Assembly: GCF_014192515.1 (NCBI RefSeq)
Contig: NZ_JACHYB010000002.1
Span: forward strand, 558,001 to 622,000
Origin: Microbacter margulisiae
GTDB taxonomy: Bacteria > Bacteroidota > Bacteroidia > Bacteroidales > Paludibacteraceae
DNA length: 64,000 nucleotides
Direction: 5' to 3'
This document shows positions 1-8,502 of this stretch, piece after piece; position 1 is the first letter of the stretch, and each line of letters begins with the position of its first letter. A program made the translations under genes and the position numbers. The notes under the pieces were generated by a model. The model saw nothing but the letters and a program-made list of their open reading frames with translations. It ran no database searches and was not told the DNA's origin.

Positions 1-12
1 GGTCATAAAGGA

Positions 13-1158
13 TTAAACATTCAAGGGTTTTGCCCCAATACCTGGTTGATTACTTAAGGTGATCTTACCATCAATTACCTTCATACCTGTAAAACAATCA
101 TTAGCCAACAACAAATTTCCATCCAGATCAGCATAATCCATTTTTGGAGCCAACTGGGCAGCAGCAGATATGGCACATGAGGTCTCCGTCATACACCCAA
201 TCATCAGCTTCATCCCAAAGGTTTCGGCCATACTGATCATTTTATTGGCTTCACGCATTCCGGTGCATTTCATCAACTTAATATTAATCCCATTAAAAAC
301 ATCCTTCAAACGGGGAATATCCTCCAATCGTTGACACGATTCGTCAGCAATGGTAGGCAACGGACTTTGTTCCGTAAGCCATGCCATATCGTCCAAATCA
401 TGTTTTGGCATCGGCTGTTCCACAAACTCCACATTACGTTCGGATAACCATTCGATCATCTTCAAAGCATAATGCTTGTCTTTCCAGCCTTGATTGGCGT
501 CAACACGAATTGGTTTATTCGTCACGGAACGAATAGTGTTAATCAGCATTTTATCCGTCACCTCATCGACTCCGAGTTTTACTTTCAGCACCTTATACGG
601 AGCCGCTTCAAGTGTTTTTTGTTTTACTACCGCTTCAGTATCAATACCAATAGTGAAAGTAGTTACAGGAGCTTTTGCAGCCGTATAACCCCAAATGGCA
701 TGCCAGGGCTGCCCCATCAACTTTCCGACCAAATCATGCAATGCAATATCAACTGAGGCTTTAGCAGCGGTATTATTAATAGCAATATCGTCGACATAAG
801 CCAAAATATCATCCAATTCAAAAGGATTACTAAACTGTTGCAGATTCACTTTCTGCAAAAAAGCCATGACAGAAGCCTGTGATTCACCCAAATACGGAGG
901 CATAGCGGCTTCTCCGTAACCTGTAATTCCATCATAAGTCACCTGTGTAAGTACAATAGGAGTAGTTGTACGCGTGTATCCCGAGATGGTAAAGGGATGC
1001 TTTAAAATCGCATCAAAAGGACGAAAGGTGAGTTGCATTTTCCCATTTCCACCCATCCGGGTTGATTTTCCTTTTTGTGCAAACATAGCGGTTGGATTTA
1101 TAAGTGATGCGGCTGTTAAAAGAGCCGATGATTTAATGAAAGATCTTCTGGTAATCAT
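13..1158 (-). CDS. Tat-exported dipeptide epimerase (L-Ala-D/L-Glu epimerase-like, enolase superfamily)
   Basis: This 381-residue protein fits the muconate-lactonizing/dipeptide epimerase branch of the enolase superfamily, whose members racemise the second residue of dipeptides such as L-Ala-D-Glu from murein. The N-terminal cap is followed by a barrel with the expected catalytic parts: the K-x-K pair in LKVKLG, metal-binding Asp in VDANQGW, Glu in VEQP, Asp in ADES, and the opposing Lys in NIKLMKCTG. The first ~27 residues are a twin-arginine signal (TRRSFIK followed by a hydrophobic stretch and AMFAQ), so the enzyme should work in the periplasm. It is the last gene of the row that contains an NlpC/P60 peptidase and a GH9 protein, which supports a role in handling peptides from peptidoglycan. 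Substrate specificity is inferred. Confidence 0.85.
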   Translation of the reverse strand: MITRRSFIKSSALLTAASLINPTAMFAQKGKSTRMGGNGKMQLTFRPFDAILKHPFTISGYTRTTTPIVLTQVTYDGITGYGEAAMPPYLGESQASVMAFLQKVNLQQFSNPFELDDILAYVDDIAINNTAAKASVDIALHDLVGKLMGQPWHAIWGYTAAKAPVTTFTIGIDTEAVVKQKTLEAAPYKVLKVKLGVDEVTDKMLINTIRSVTNKPIRVDANQGWKDKHYALKMIEWLSERNVEFVEQPMPKHDLDDMAWLTEQSPLPTIADESCQRLEDIPRLKDVFNGINIKLMKCTGMREANKMISMAETFGMKLMIGCMTETSCAISAAAQLAPKMDYADLDGNLLLANDCFTGMKVIDGKITLSNQPGIGAKPLNV

Positions 1159-1487
1159 AACTATTTTTTTTAATGAATGTCTTTTTTAATATCCCCATTG
1201 CAATAGAACAAGGCATTGCCCGACAGATTGAAGGTTTGAAAGTTCGAGGGTTCGAGGTTATAACTTCATTAATTTCAAGGCATTTTGTTATTCAGTAATT
1301 CGGTCATTCAGTTATTAACATTGGGGACAGCACTTGCACATTATCTTCCGGCAACTATGGTAGTCTTTGTTTGCTTGACAGATTATCACTTCCCTTGTGT
1401 TGAAGGGAAGTGCCCGAAGAGGGATGGGTTAGATTTATCATAAAATATTCATTTCAAATATTTTGCTATTTCAACTGTCAATTGAAT
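1159..1487. other. Gene-free stretch with a hairpin between epimerase and peptidase genes
   Basis: No coding sequence is apparent in these 329 bases. A perfect 10-bp stem (CACTTCCCTT / AAGGGAAGTG, 1387-1412) with a 6-nt loop lies near the peptidase end. It has no clear T-run, so it may be an mRNA-stabilising hairpin or part of a dispersed intergenic element rather than a terminator. Short direct repeats (GTTCGAGG, ATTCAGT) occur at 1230-1320. Confidence 0.4.
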
Positions 1488-2444
1488 CTACTCTGCCAGA
1501 TAAAAAGGATGCCTCGCTATGGAGACAATACCCGAATCCTTGTCGATTCGCGTCAACAACCGTCTGGCACACAGCAAGCGTTTTGTATTATACGCATCAT
1601 ATTTGGGCGATGATGGAGCTAAACTACTGATATGTACCATTCCCGATGAGTGAATAAACTCACCGTTTCCGATATAAAGTCCCACATGTGATACATGTCG
1701 TTTTCCATTCTTTTTTGAACCAAAAAAGAGTAAATCGCCGGGACGCAATTCAGAAAATCCTTTGGAAATATTTACGCTATCACCCGTCATAGCCTGTTGC
1801 CATGCATCACGCCGCAACACAACACCATTCAGGAAGAAACAGGTTTTGGTAAATCCACTGCAATCCATTCCTTTAATAGATGTACCACCCCACAAATATG
1901 GGAAACCGACAAAACATTTGGCGGTAGCAATAATATTACCTGCAGTTGGCTGGCGCGAAGCAATCCATTGATCAAATGGCACTGCATAGCTTTTTTGCAA
2001 AAAAGCTATCCGCCCGTCAGGCAGTAAAAGATGGAAATAATCACCCCGTTCTCCGGTCAATCGTATGACATCGCCCCAAACAACATCTGAAACGACAGGA
2101 GAATTTTCCGAAGGTTCGGAATGCAATACGGTAAAATAATGAGTCACAATCACTTTTCGGGAAGCATTCCACTCCTTATATTGATCCAATGACATAGGTT
2201 GTACACTTTCTGATGTCGCCCAGGCAACATAACCATCAGGCGTCATTAACTGTTTCCATCCGTGATCTGTTTTCAGGATATGAACCGGAGTTCCCATCAA
2301 AGCCTGCGTTCCCATTTCAGCAGCTACTGAAGGATTCTGACGCATATTAATGACCGACTGGGTAACAATGGCATACTCTACAGGTTGACCATGAGCAGCC
2401 ATAATCCAGCTTAACAACAAACACAAGGCAAAAATGTTTTTCAT
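1488..2444 (-). CDS. Secreted SH3-NlpC/P60 cysteine peptidase (gamma-D-glutamyl-L-diamino acid endopeptidase type)
   Basis: The 318-residue protein has a signal peptide (residues 1-19), two bacterial SH3-like modules (about 22-85 and 95-155) and a C-terminal NlpC/P60 domain (about 165-300). The catalytic residues are visible: Cys195 in MDCSGF, His253 in HVSHVGLY and His265 in GEFIHSSG. The layout matches the YkfC group, which cuts the gamma-D-Glu to diamino acid bond of murein peptides with a free N-terminal L-Ala. Such cleavage yields L-Ala-D-Glu, the substrate of the epimerase encoded next to it. The gene lies 92 bases downstream of the GH9 fusion gene on the same strand and is likely co-transcribed with it. 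Confidence 0.88.
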   Translation of the reverse strand: MKNIFALCLLLSWIMAAHGQPVEYAIVTQSVINMRQNPSVAAEMGTQALMGTPVHILKTDHGWKQLMTPDGYVAWATSESVQPMSLDQYKEWNASRKVIVTHYFTVLHSEPSENSPVVSDVVWGDVIRLTGERGDYFHLLLPDGRIAFLQKSYAVPFDQWIASRQPTAGNIIATAKCFVGFPYLWGGTSIKGMDCSGFTKTCFFLNGVVLRRDAWQQAMTGDSVNISKGFSELRPGDLLFFGSKKNGKRHVSHVGLYIGNGEFIHSSGMVHISSLAPSSPKYDAYNTKRLLCARRLLTRIDKDSGIVSIARHPFYLAE

Positions 2445-2536
2445 ACGGTAATCGTTTGGTTTTTGAATGTCATACGGAACTCACATGCTGATAACCCTGA
2501 ACGGAAACAATTACATGTTGATCCCTTGTAAAAATA

Positions 2537-5020
2537 TTAATTATGTCCTAATAAGGCATTTATTGGCACAAAATGATATCCTTTTTGCTGTAACGTCGTA
2601 ATAAGTTGATCCAGTTTATCATAAAATTTATCTGTCCGGCGTTTATCCGTTCCCAAATGGGTGAGTAATAAAAAGCCATTTAATGAATATTTCCCTTCAT
2701 AGGCAAGTATATTCTTCATAATCTGACTGGAGGAGCGATACGATTGCATGTCGGGAGTCGTATAATCGGCATTTGAAGTAGTGCCGGGAGTAAAATCAAT
2801 CAGCTCCAGTCCTAACTCTTTAGCCCATATACTGATTTTTGTATTATAATATTCATATGCCGGTAGAAAATAATAGGGTGTATCTATTTTTAATCCGGCC
2901 TCTTGCATGGCATGGTAATTATTCATGATATCTTGTTCAAATACTTCAGGCGTTACCAGAGTTGAATCCCGTTTCGTCCAATCGGCATACAATAAATGTT
3001 TATCAGAATGGATTCCCATGTAATTGCCATCTTTTTGCAGTTGTCTTGCTAAAAGAGGATGAGCACGATAAAAATCACCGGTCAGGAAAAAAGCTCCATG
3101 AATATTATTCTTTTTCAATACTTTCTGTATCGTTGAATATCCGTCATAAAATTCATGCCCTGTAAAAACCAGCGTGATATTTTTTTGTGTCGTATCCCCA
3201 CGGATAATTCCTCCCTCGAAAACACGATATTTCGAATCCGCATTTTGAGCAGCAGGATTTGCAAGGGAAGAGAGGTAATAACACAAAGAAGCAGTTCCAT
3301 CCATTGTCGGTTCATTCGTCGAGTAATCCGCCCAATCGTCGTGATACACAACCCGGGATGATTGAAAAGCAGCATAAGGATCAGCATATGTCAGGTGCAC
3401 TCCTCTAAGATTATGAAAAATAGGAGCATAAATAGGCCCGTCGACCAGACCCCCGTCAATATGATAATGATACACTGCCGACAAAGCTGAATGAGGATGT
3501 TTCGGATAATCTCCGTCAGCCGGTAACCCGATAACCATACATTTCCCCCATGGATTACAGCCAAACAACCAGTCACGCAATGCCATTTCCATCTCCTCAA
3601 AAGTAGTATCTCCCGTCAGTTGTCTGTAGAGATGGCATTGAGTAACGGCTGCCACAACCAGGTTATTAGAGCACCAGATGAACGGAATGCCGTTGATAAA
3701 CGGGTCATCTCCTGCACGGTCCCTGATTCGTTCAAGCCCGCTACGCATATTGCGGATAAATTCCGCACTGGTCCGTTTATTCGACTGTTGTAATGCTAAA
3801 AAATAATGTCCTAAGTTGATAAAAGGATACCATTGGTAGTGATGAGCAGAGTCAGCTCCCATCCACGGAGTTACCGGTTCCATCCGGCCATAATCGACAG
3901 CGTTTTTCAAATACCCCGGTTGTTTATTCGTATCATAAAGCTGAACGGCAGCCAATTCCATATCATCTACCCAGTTATCTTCTTCGTAAAAATAAGGAGA
4001 GACACAAGGCGCTGTCTGACACACACCCGGATTTGCCGCCCCTTTTCGATAGGCATACACGGCTTTTTGTTTCAACAAAGCGGCGAATTGCGGATAATAA
4101 GGAGCCAATAGCTTAGCACCCAAAGAATATGCTGAAGAATACTTGCCAAGCGTCGAGGCTAATCCTCTCGACCGATTTTTATATTTATACAATCCTTCCG
4201 GTGTCCCTAAGCAACCATATACGGGACGCGCCCTTCCTTTTCCCCAGCCATAATCCACAGAATCTTCCGTTGGCAGCCGGAACGAAGCATGATCTCTGTC
4301 GTCGGCAACCTGATTATAATAGGTATCGCTATCTGGATTCATCCGTACCAGCCAGTCCAGTCCCCATTTAGCTTCATCCAGAATATCAGGGATGCCGTTG
4401 CTGTGAGGATTACCATTGGCGTCAAAATGATCGGCAAACGCTTTTGGATTCTGCTGATAAGCAAACAGCATTTCAAAAACTGCATTTGCCGAAGTAGTCA
4501 CATATTTCAAATAATCCGAAGCATCATGCCAGCCGCCATACACAGGTATTGTCTCCCCGTTATGTTTTGGATTATAAATCACTACTCCATCATAGCGATG
4601 GCAGGAATCCTTCAAAAGAGGATTGTATCCACACTGTTGTTCCCGCATATAGCGTAGCAGAAAATCAGCGCTCCCATCATACACATCTTCTCCAATAAGA
4701 AAAGATGGAGAGACAACATTCCCAACTTTAATATAATATCTTCCTGCTTCCTTGACAGGAGAAAAATTTAGGCGTGCAGCAGCTATAAAAGGCTCTTTTG
4801 CTTTTTTGCAAGAGATATCCCGGCCAACATATACCGTCTTGCCTGTCATTTCATTCACAACCTGAAACTTATCAGGATGTACATTCTCTTTACTCAACCA
4901 AACGGCTACCTTGATATCTTGCGGCAAATATCCCATTTGATTCACTCTGATCCATTGCTGGGCGTTCAATATCAAGCCCCCAATACTCAATAATAATATA
5001 AGCCAATATCTATTTTTCAT
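2537..5020 (-). CDS. GH9 glycoside hydrolase fused to a polysaccharide deacetylase-like domain
   Basis: This 827-residue secreted protein starts with a signal peptide (1-20) and an Ig-like CelD_N domain (about 24-110, with VNQMGYLP). A GH9 (alpha/alpha)6 catalytic domain follows (about 120-590). The GH9 Asp motif is present as GGWHDASDYLKY and the acid Glu region as YSTNEPTMDG. Residues from about 610 to the end resemble a NodB/CE4 deacetylase, with AFFLTGDFYR and the metal-binding HSDKH. The first CE4 motif, normally TFDDG, reads VFTGHEFYDG, so the metal site or activity may differ. GH9 enzymes act on beta-glucans and some on glucosamine or chitin oligosaccharides; the deacetylase partner and the peptidase and epimerase neighbours favour an amino-sugar substrate, which is inference. 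Confidence 0.85.
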   Translation of the reverse strand: MKNRYWLILLLSIGGLILNAQQWIRVNQMGYLPQDIKVAVWLSKENVHPDKFQVVNEMTGKTVYVGRDISCKKAKEPFIAAARLNFSPVKEAGRYYIKVGNVVSPSFLIGEDVYDGSADFLLRYMREQQCGYNPLLKDSCHRYDGVVIYNPKHNGETIPVYGGWHDASDYLKYVTTSANAVFEMLFAYQQNPKAFADHFDANGNPHSNGIPDILDEAKWGLDWLVRMNPDSDTYYNQVADDRDHASFRLPTEDSVDYGWGKGRARPVYGCLGTPEGLYKYKNRSRGLASTLGKYSSAYSLGAKLLAPYYPQFAALLKQKAVYAYRKGAANPGVCQTAPCVSPYFYEEDNWVDDMELAAVQLYDTNKQPGYLKNAVDYGRMEPVTPWMGADSAHHYQWYPFINLGHYFLALQQSNKRTSAEFIRNMRSGLERIRDRAGDDPFINGIPFIWCSNNLVVAAVTQCHLYRQLTGDTTFEEMEMALRDWLFGCNPWGKCMVIGLPADGDYPKHPHSALSAVYHYHIDGGLVDGPIYAPIFHNLRGVHLTYADPYAAFQSSRVVYHDDWADYSTNEPTMDGTASLCYYLSSLANPAAQNADSKYRVFEGGIIRGDTTQKNITLVFTGHEFYDGYSTIQKVLKKNNIHGAFFLTGDFYRAHPLLARQLQKDGNYMGIHSDKHLLYADWTKRDSTLVTPEVFEQDIMNNYHAMQEAGLKIDTPYYFLPAYEYYNTKISIWAKELGLELIDFTPGTTSNADYTTPDMQSYRSSSQIMKNILAYEGKYSLNGFLLLTHLGTDKRRTDKFYDKLDQLITTLQQKGYHFVPINALLGHN

Positions 5021-5059
5021 TATTACAGCATATTAACCGGAGACAGAGTGTGAAAAACC

Positions 5060-6538
5060 TCATTCTGTCACCGCATTGATCGATTGAATAGCAGGTTTAC
5101 GCAAAAGCCACATGCCAATGAAGGTAAATAATCCATTGACAATTAACAACGTGAATCCAAAACCAAAATGGAAGAAAAGATTACTCAACGTATCCAGCAA
5201 GAAACAAAATGCAGGTGACAAAATGGCCACGAAAGGCATCCAGCGGTCACGCACCTGATAACGCGTCAAAATCCCAAAAAAGAAAAATCCCAATAACGGA
5301 CCGTATGTGTATGAAGCCAATTGATAAACAAGATTAATCACAGCCTCATCATTCAAAACATAAAACACAAGAATAAGCAAAAAGAAAACAATAGAATAAA
5401 TCGCATGGGTGCGATACCGTATCGTTATTTTACGTTTTTCCGTCAAATCGGTTCGTCTGTTAAATCCGACAAAATCAACACACCATGAAGTAGTTAACGA
5501 GGTTAAAGCTCCACCTGCACTGGGATATGATGACGATACCAGACCTATTAAAAAGATGACGCCGGCAACTACTCCTAAATAAGAGGTAGCTATTGCTGGG
5601 AATATCTGATCTACTGCCGAAATACCCATTGCCGCCATTCCACCATGTTGCTTCACATAAAGCGCCAGAACAGCGCCCAATGTCAAAAACAAAAGATTAA
5701 CAATCACAATGGTAAAGCTTGTAGTCATCATGTTTTTCTGAGAGTCTTTTACTGTCTTACAACTCAGATTTTTCTGCATCATTTCCTGATCCAGTCCCGT
5801 CATCACGATGGTAACAAAAATGCCGCTAACAAACTGCTTAACAAAATAGGTACTGTGATCCCAATTAAAATCAAACCAGGAAGAGTAGTGGCTTGACGTC
5901 ACGGCAGCAATCATACCATTCAGATTCCACCCCATTTGTTTTGCAATCACCACAACAGCAACAATCACAGCCAGAATCATAAAGGTAGTTTGCAGCATAT
6001 CAGTCCAAACAATAGTTTTGACACCTCCCTTCAATGTATAGAGATATATCAGCACCATAAAAATCAGAGCAACCACCCAAAAAGGAATCGTTCCTGCAGG
6101 CAACAATCCATGCAGTACAAAAACAACCAGATAGATACGTACGGCAGCACCCAAAATCCTTGATAGCAAGAAAAACGAAGCGCCTGTTTTATAGGTAAAA
6201 AATCCAAACCGGGATTCCAGATAGGAATAGATAGAGACCAGATTCATGCGGTAATAAAGCGGCAATAATACAAAGGCTACGACAACATATCCCACTACAA
6301 ATCCCAACACCATTGGCATATAAAAAAAGGATTGATTCATTACATTGCCGGGAACCGAGATCATCGTAACGCCCGATAAAGAAGTCCCCACCATACCATA
6401 AGCCACCACAAACCATGGAGATTTTCGGTTTCCCTGAAAATAAGAACTATTATCAGCCTTCCGGGATGTGTACCAGGAAATAATAAAAAATAGAATCGTA
6501 TAAACGACAAAAACGGTCAGAAGTAAAGCCAACGACAT
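5060..6538 (-). CDS. Sodium:solute symporter (SSS family)
   Basis: A 492-residue polytopic inner-membrane protein with about 13 hydrophobic segments and no signal peptide. The region IISWYTSRKADNSSYFQGNRKSPWFVVAYGMVG and the later SSYPSAGGALTSLTTSWCVDF follow the SSS pattern, with the conserved sodium-site Ser/Thr cluster in the last part. It lies 40 bases upstream of the GH9 fusion gene and probably begins a four-gene operon with it, the peptidase and the epimerase. It would bring the released sugar, amino acid or dipeptide into the cytoplasm; the exact substrate cannot be read from sequence. Confidence 0.88.
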   Translation of the reverse strand: MSLALLLTVFVVYTILFFIISWYTSRKADNSSYFQGNRKSPWFVVAYGMVGTSLSGVTMISVPGNVMNQSFFYMPMVLGFVVGYVVVAFVLLPLYYRMNLVSIYSYLESRFGFFTYKTGASFFLLSRILGAAVRIYLVVFVLHGLLPAGTIPFWVVALIFMVLIYLYTLKGGVKTIVWTDMLQTTFMILAVIVAVVVIAKQMGWNLNGMIAAVTSSHYSSWFDFNWDHSTYFVKQFVSGIFVTIVMTGLDQEMMQKNLSCKTVKDSQKNMMTTSFTIVIVNLLFLTLGAVLALYVKQHGGMAAMGISAVDQIFPAIATSYLGVVAGVIFLIGLVSSSYPSAGGALTSLTTSWCVDFVGFNRRTDLTEKRKITIRYRTHAIYSIVFFLLILVFYVLNDEAVINLVYQLASYTYGPLLGFFFFGILTRYQVRDRWMPFVAILSPAFCFLLDTLSNLFFHFGFGFTLLIVNGLFTFIGMWLLRKPAIQSINAVTE

Positions 6539-6565
6539 AAAAAAAGGTTATTAAACAGATATTCG

Positions 6566-6573
6566 CAAAGGTA
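6566..6573 (-). promoter_or_regulatory. Bacteroidota -7 promoter element for the symporter operon
   Basis: On the minus strand the bases read TACCTTTG, a match to the TAnnTTTG -7 consensus of Bacteroidota housekeeping sigma factor. It lies 28 bases upstream of the symporter ATG. A TTTG -33 box is not evident at the expected distance, so the assignment is moderate. Confidence 0.5.
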
Positions 6574-6636
6574 CGGAATATCCTTTTTTAGGAAGATGAA
6601 ATTCCTGCCTGGTTTTCACAAAAGAGCAGAAATAAA

Positions 6637-6688
6637 CAGCGGAACAATTTCATATTGCTCTTCAGCAACATTATCCGTTGTTCCGCTG
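6637..6688 (-). terminator. Hairpin terminator after the first susCD pair
   Basis: An 11-bp perfect stem (CAGCGGAACAA / TTGTTCCGCTG) encloses a 30-nt loop, followed on the minus strand by a short T-rich run (TTTATTTCT). It lies 63 bases past the SusD stop and separates the susCD transcript from the symporter operon. Confidence 0.55.
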
Positions 6689-6750
6689 AATAATTGATCG
6701 ATACTACAAGGTACTTACTACTTATAAACTACCAATATGTTCAGAGAATA

Positions 6751-8481
6751 CTACCATCCCGGATTTTGAGGGAATGTATAGCCCAGATTTTGATATAAAT
6801 TCAATTGTCCTGTCGGAATTGGATCTAAATAATTTTTCGGGGTTGTAATCACACGCTTGGCAGCAGTCGTCGTCGAATAAGGTAAAATATATCCTGAAGC
6901 ATCTTGACCACCAGGAGAACCAGCAGTTCCTGCAGGAGCTTTAGCTCCTTTGAATATATCTGGTTTGACAGACGGATTTAGATAGGACAATTTGCCCCAA
7001 CGACGTAAATCCCAATAGCGGAATCCATCCATCATTAATTCTACCCGACGTTCGCGACGTACTTCCCATAACAGTGGAGATACATCGGGATCTCTTTTAG
7101 GATCATCTGGAATATTCGACACTTCTAGGGAAGCGACTCCCGCACGTGCTCTTAATTTATTAATGGTATTATCAGCAACTGTTTGATCAAAATCACCTAA
7201 TTCTACACAAGCCTCTGCTTCATTTAACAAAATCTCTGGTAACCAGAATATTGGCGCATCAGTTGGATTGTTTGGTGCCAAAAGCTCTGTTTTGGTCAAA
7301 GTAGAATTATCAAAACGAGAAATCCGATATCCTGTAGTTGATGTAAAACCACTGCTATTAGGCTTACTGATATAGCAGAGAGTACTATCTACACTTTCAA
7401 TCAAACGTTTATCCCGATTCTTCAATGTAGTTTGTCCTATAGAAAGTGTTGTAGGATTAGGAACGTCACCTTTATAAAGCGGAGACAACCCAATTGGCAT
7501 TCCATCTGTGCATAAGAAAGATTCAACAGCATCTTTTGTCAAGCCTGAAATGATAGTACTACTATTACAGTACCCTACCACTGAATGGGTAACAATGCCA
7601 TCTATATACAAACGATATAATAATGTTTCCTTATTTCCCGTCAAATCAAGAGAACTATAAACTGTCCTATAATCTGAATTTAATGCATAGTTAGAACTAC
7701 TCATCACAGCTTCAGAGGCAGTTTTACATTGATTTAAATATTCAGTAGCTCTCGTGTTATCCCCAAGTTGATATTTGCTATACGTACCTTCATATAAACA
7801 AATTCTTGATTTCAACGCGTTAGCTACATCTTGATTCACTGTATTTGCACCTGTATAAGTATCAGCAACGGATTTCGGATAAAGTAAGGCAACAGCTCTA
7901 TTTAGGTCATTCAAAACACTATCCATGACAGTATTACGCGGAGTACGGGTACCCCATATCAAAGCTGTATCAGAAACCTGATCCAAATATTTGTTAATAT
8001 AAGGCACATCTCCATAACGACGGACTAAATCAAAATATTCCATTGCTCTAAAGAAATAAGCAATCCCGCGGTAATGATTCTTAGCTGCGTCACTAATGGG
8101 AACAGAATTAATTCTGGTTAATAACAAATTAGCTAAACGAATATACGTATAAGGAGTACTCCACGTCGTTGAAGATGCAGGTGCAGCCGTTGGAAAAATA
8201 TCAATAGCATTGTTTGCCTGATCATCGTTAAATGTAGTAAAATAAAAATCAGATTCACTTCCAGATCCTCCGTTTGAGCTAATACTCGAAGTTGCTCCAG
8301 TTCCAAAACCATCAAACAAAGAATAAAATCCCATACAGAAAGTCTTTACATTACTTTCACTTGTCCAATAGTTTGTATCGGTAAATTGCGTTAGGGGAGG
8401 TTTATCAAGCCATGAATTACATGCGGTAACTAAAAGCAATGTAACCAACGCAACAAATATTTTTTTAATTATATGCTTCAT
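6751..8481 (-). CDS. SusD/RagB-family outer-membrane nutrient-binding lipoprotein
   Basis: The 576-residue protein has a lipoprotein signal with the acylated Cys at position 21 (LLLVTACNSW). The SusD signature region NSWLDKPPLTQFTDTNYWTS is followed by TPR-like helices. The C-terminal part has RRERRVELMMDGFRYWDLRRW, a hallmark of the family, and ends with the usual QNPGW. SusD proteins sit on top of their SusC barrel and hand the substrate to it. The gene starts 21 bases after the partner susC, so they form one transcript. It is the first of two SusD proteins in this locus and is about 95 residues shorter than the other. Confidence 0.93.
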   Translation of the reverse strand: MKHIIKKIFVALVTLLLVTACNSWLDKPPLTQFTDTNYWTSESNVKTFCMGFYSLFDGFGTGATSSISSNGGSGSESDFYFTTFNDDQANNAIDIFPTAAPASSTTWSTPYTYIRLANLLLTRINSVPISDAAKNHYRGIAYFFRAMEYFDLVRRYGDVPYINKYLDQVSDTALIWGTRTPRNTVMDSVLNDLNRAVALLYPKSVADTYTGANTVNQDVANALKSRICLYEGTYSKYQLGDNTRATEYLNQCKTASEAVMSSSNYALNSDYRTVYSSLDLTGNKETLLYRLYIDGIVTHSVVGYCNSSTIISGLTKDAVESFLCTDGMPIGLSPLYKGDVPNPTTLSIGQTTLKNRDKRLIESVDSTLCYISKPNSSGFTSTTGYRISRFDNSTLTKTELLAPNNPTDAPIFWLPEILLNEAEACVELGDFDQTVADNTINKLRARAGVASLEVSNIPDDPKRDPDVSPLLWEVRRERRVELMMDGFRYWDLRRWGKLSYLNPSVKPDIFKGAKAPAGTAGSPGGQDASGYILPYSTTTAAKRVITTPKNYLDPIPTGQLNLYQNLGYTFPQNPGW

Positions 8482-8502
8482 AATAATAGTAATAATTAGG
8501 GG

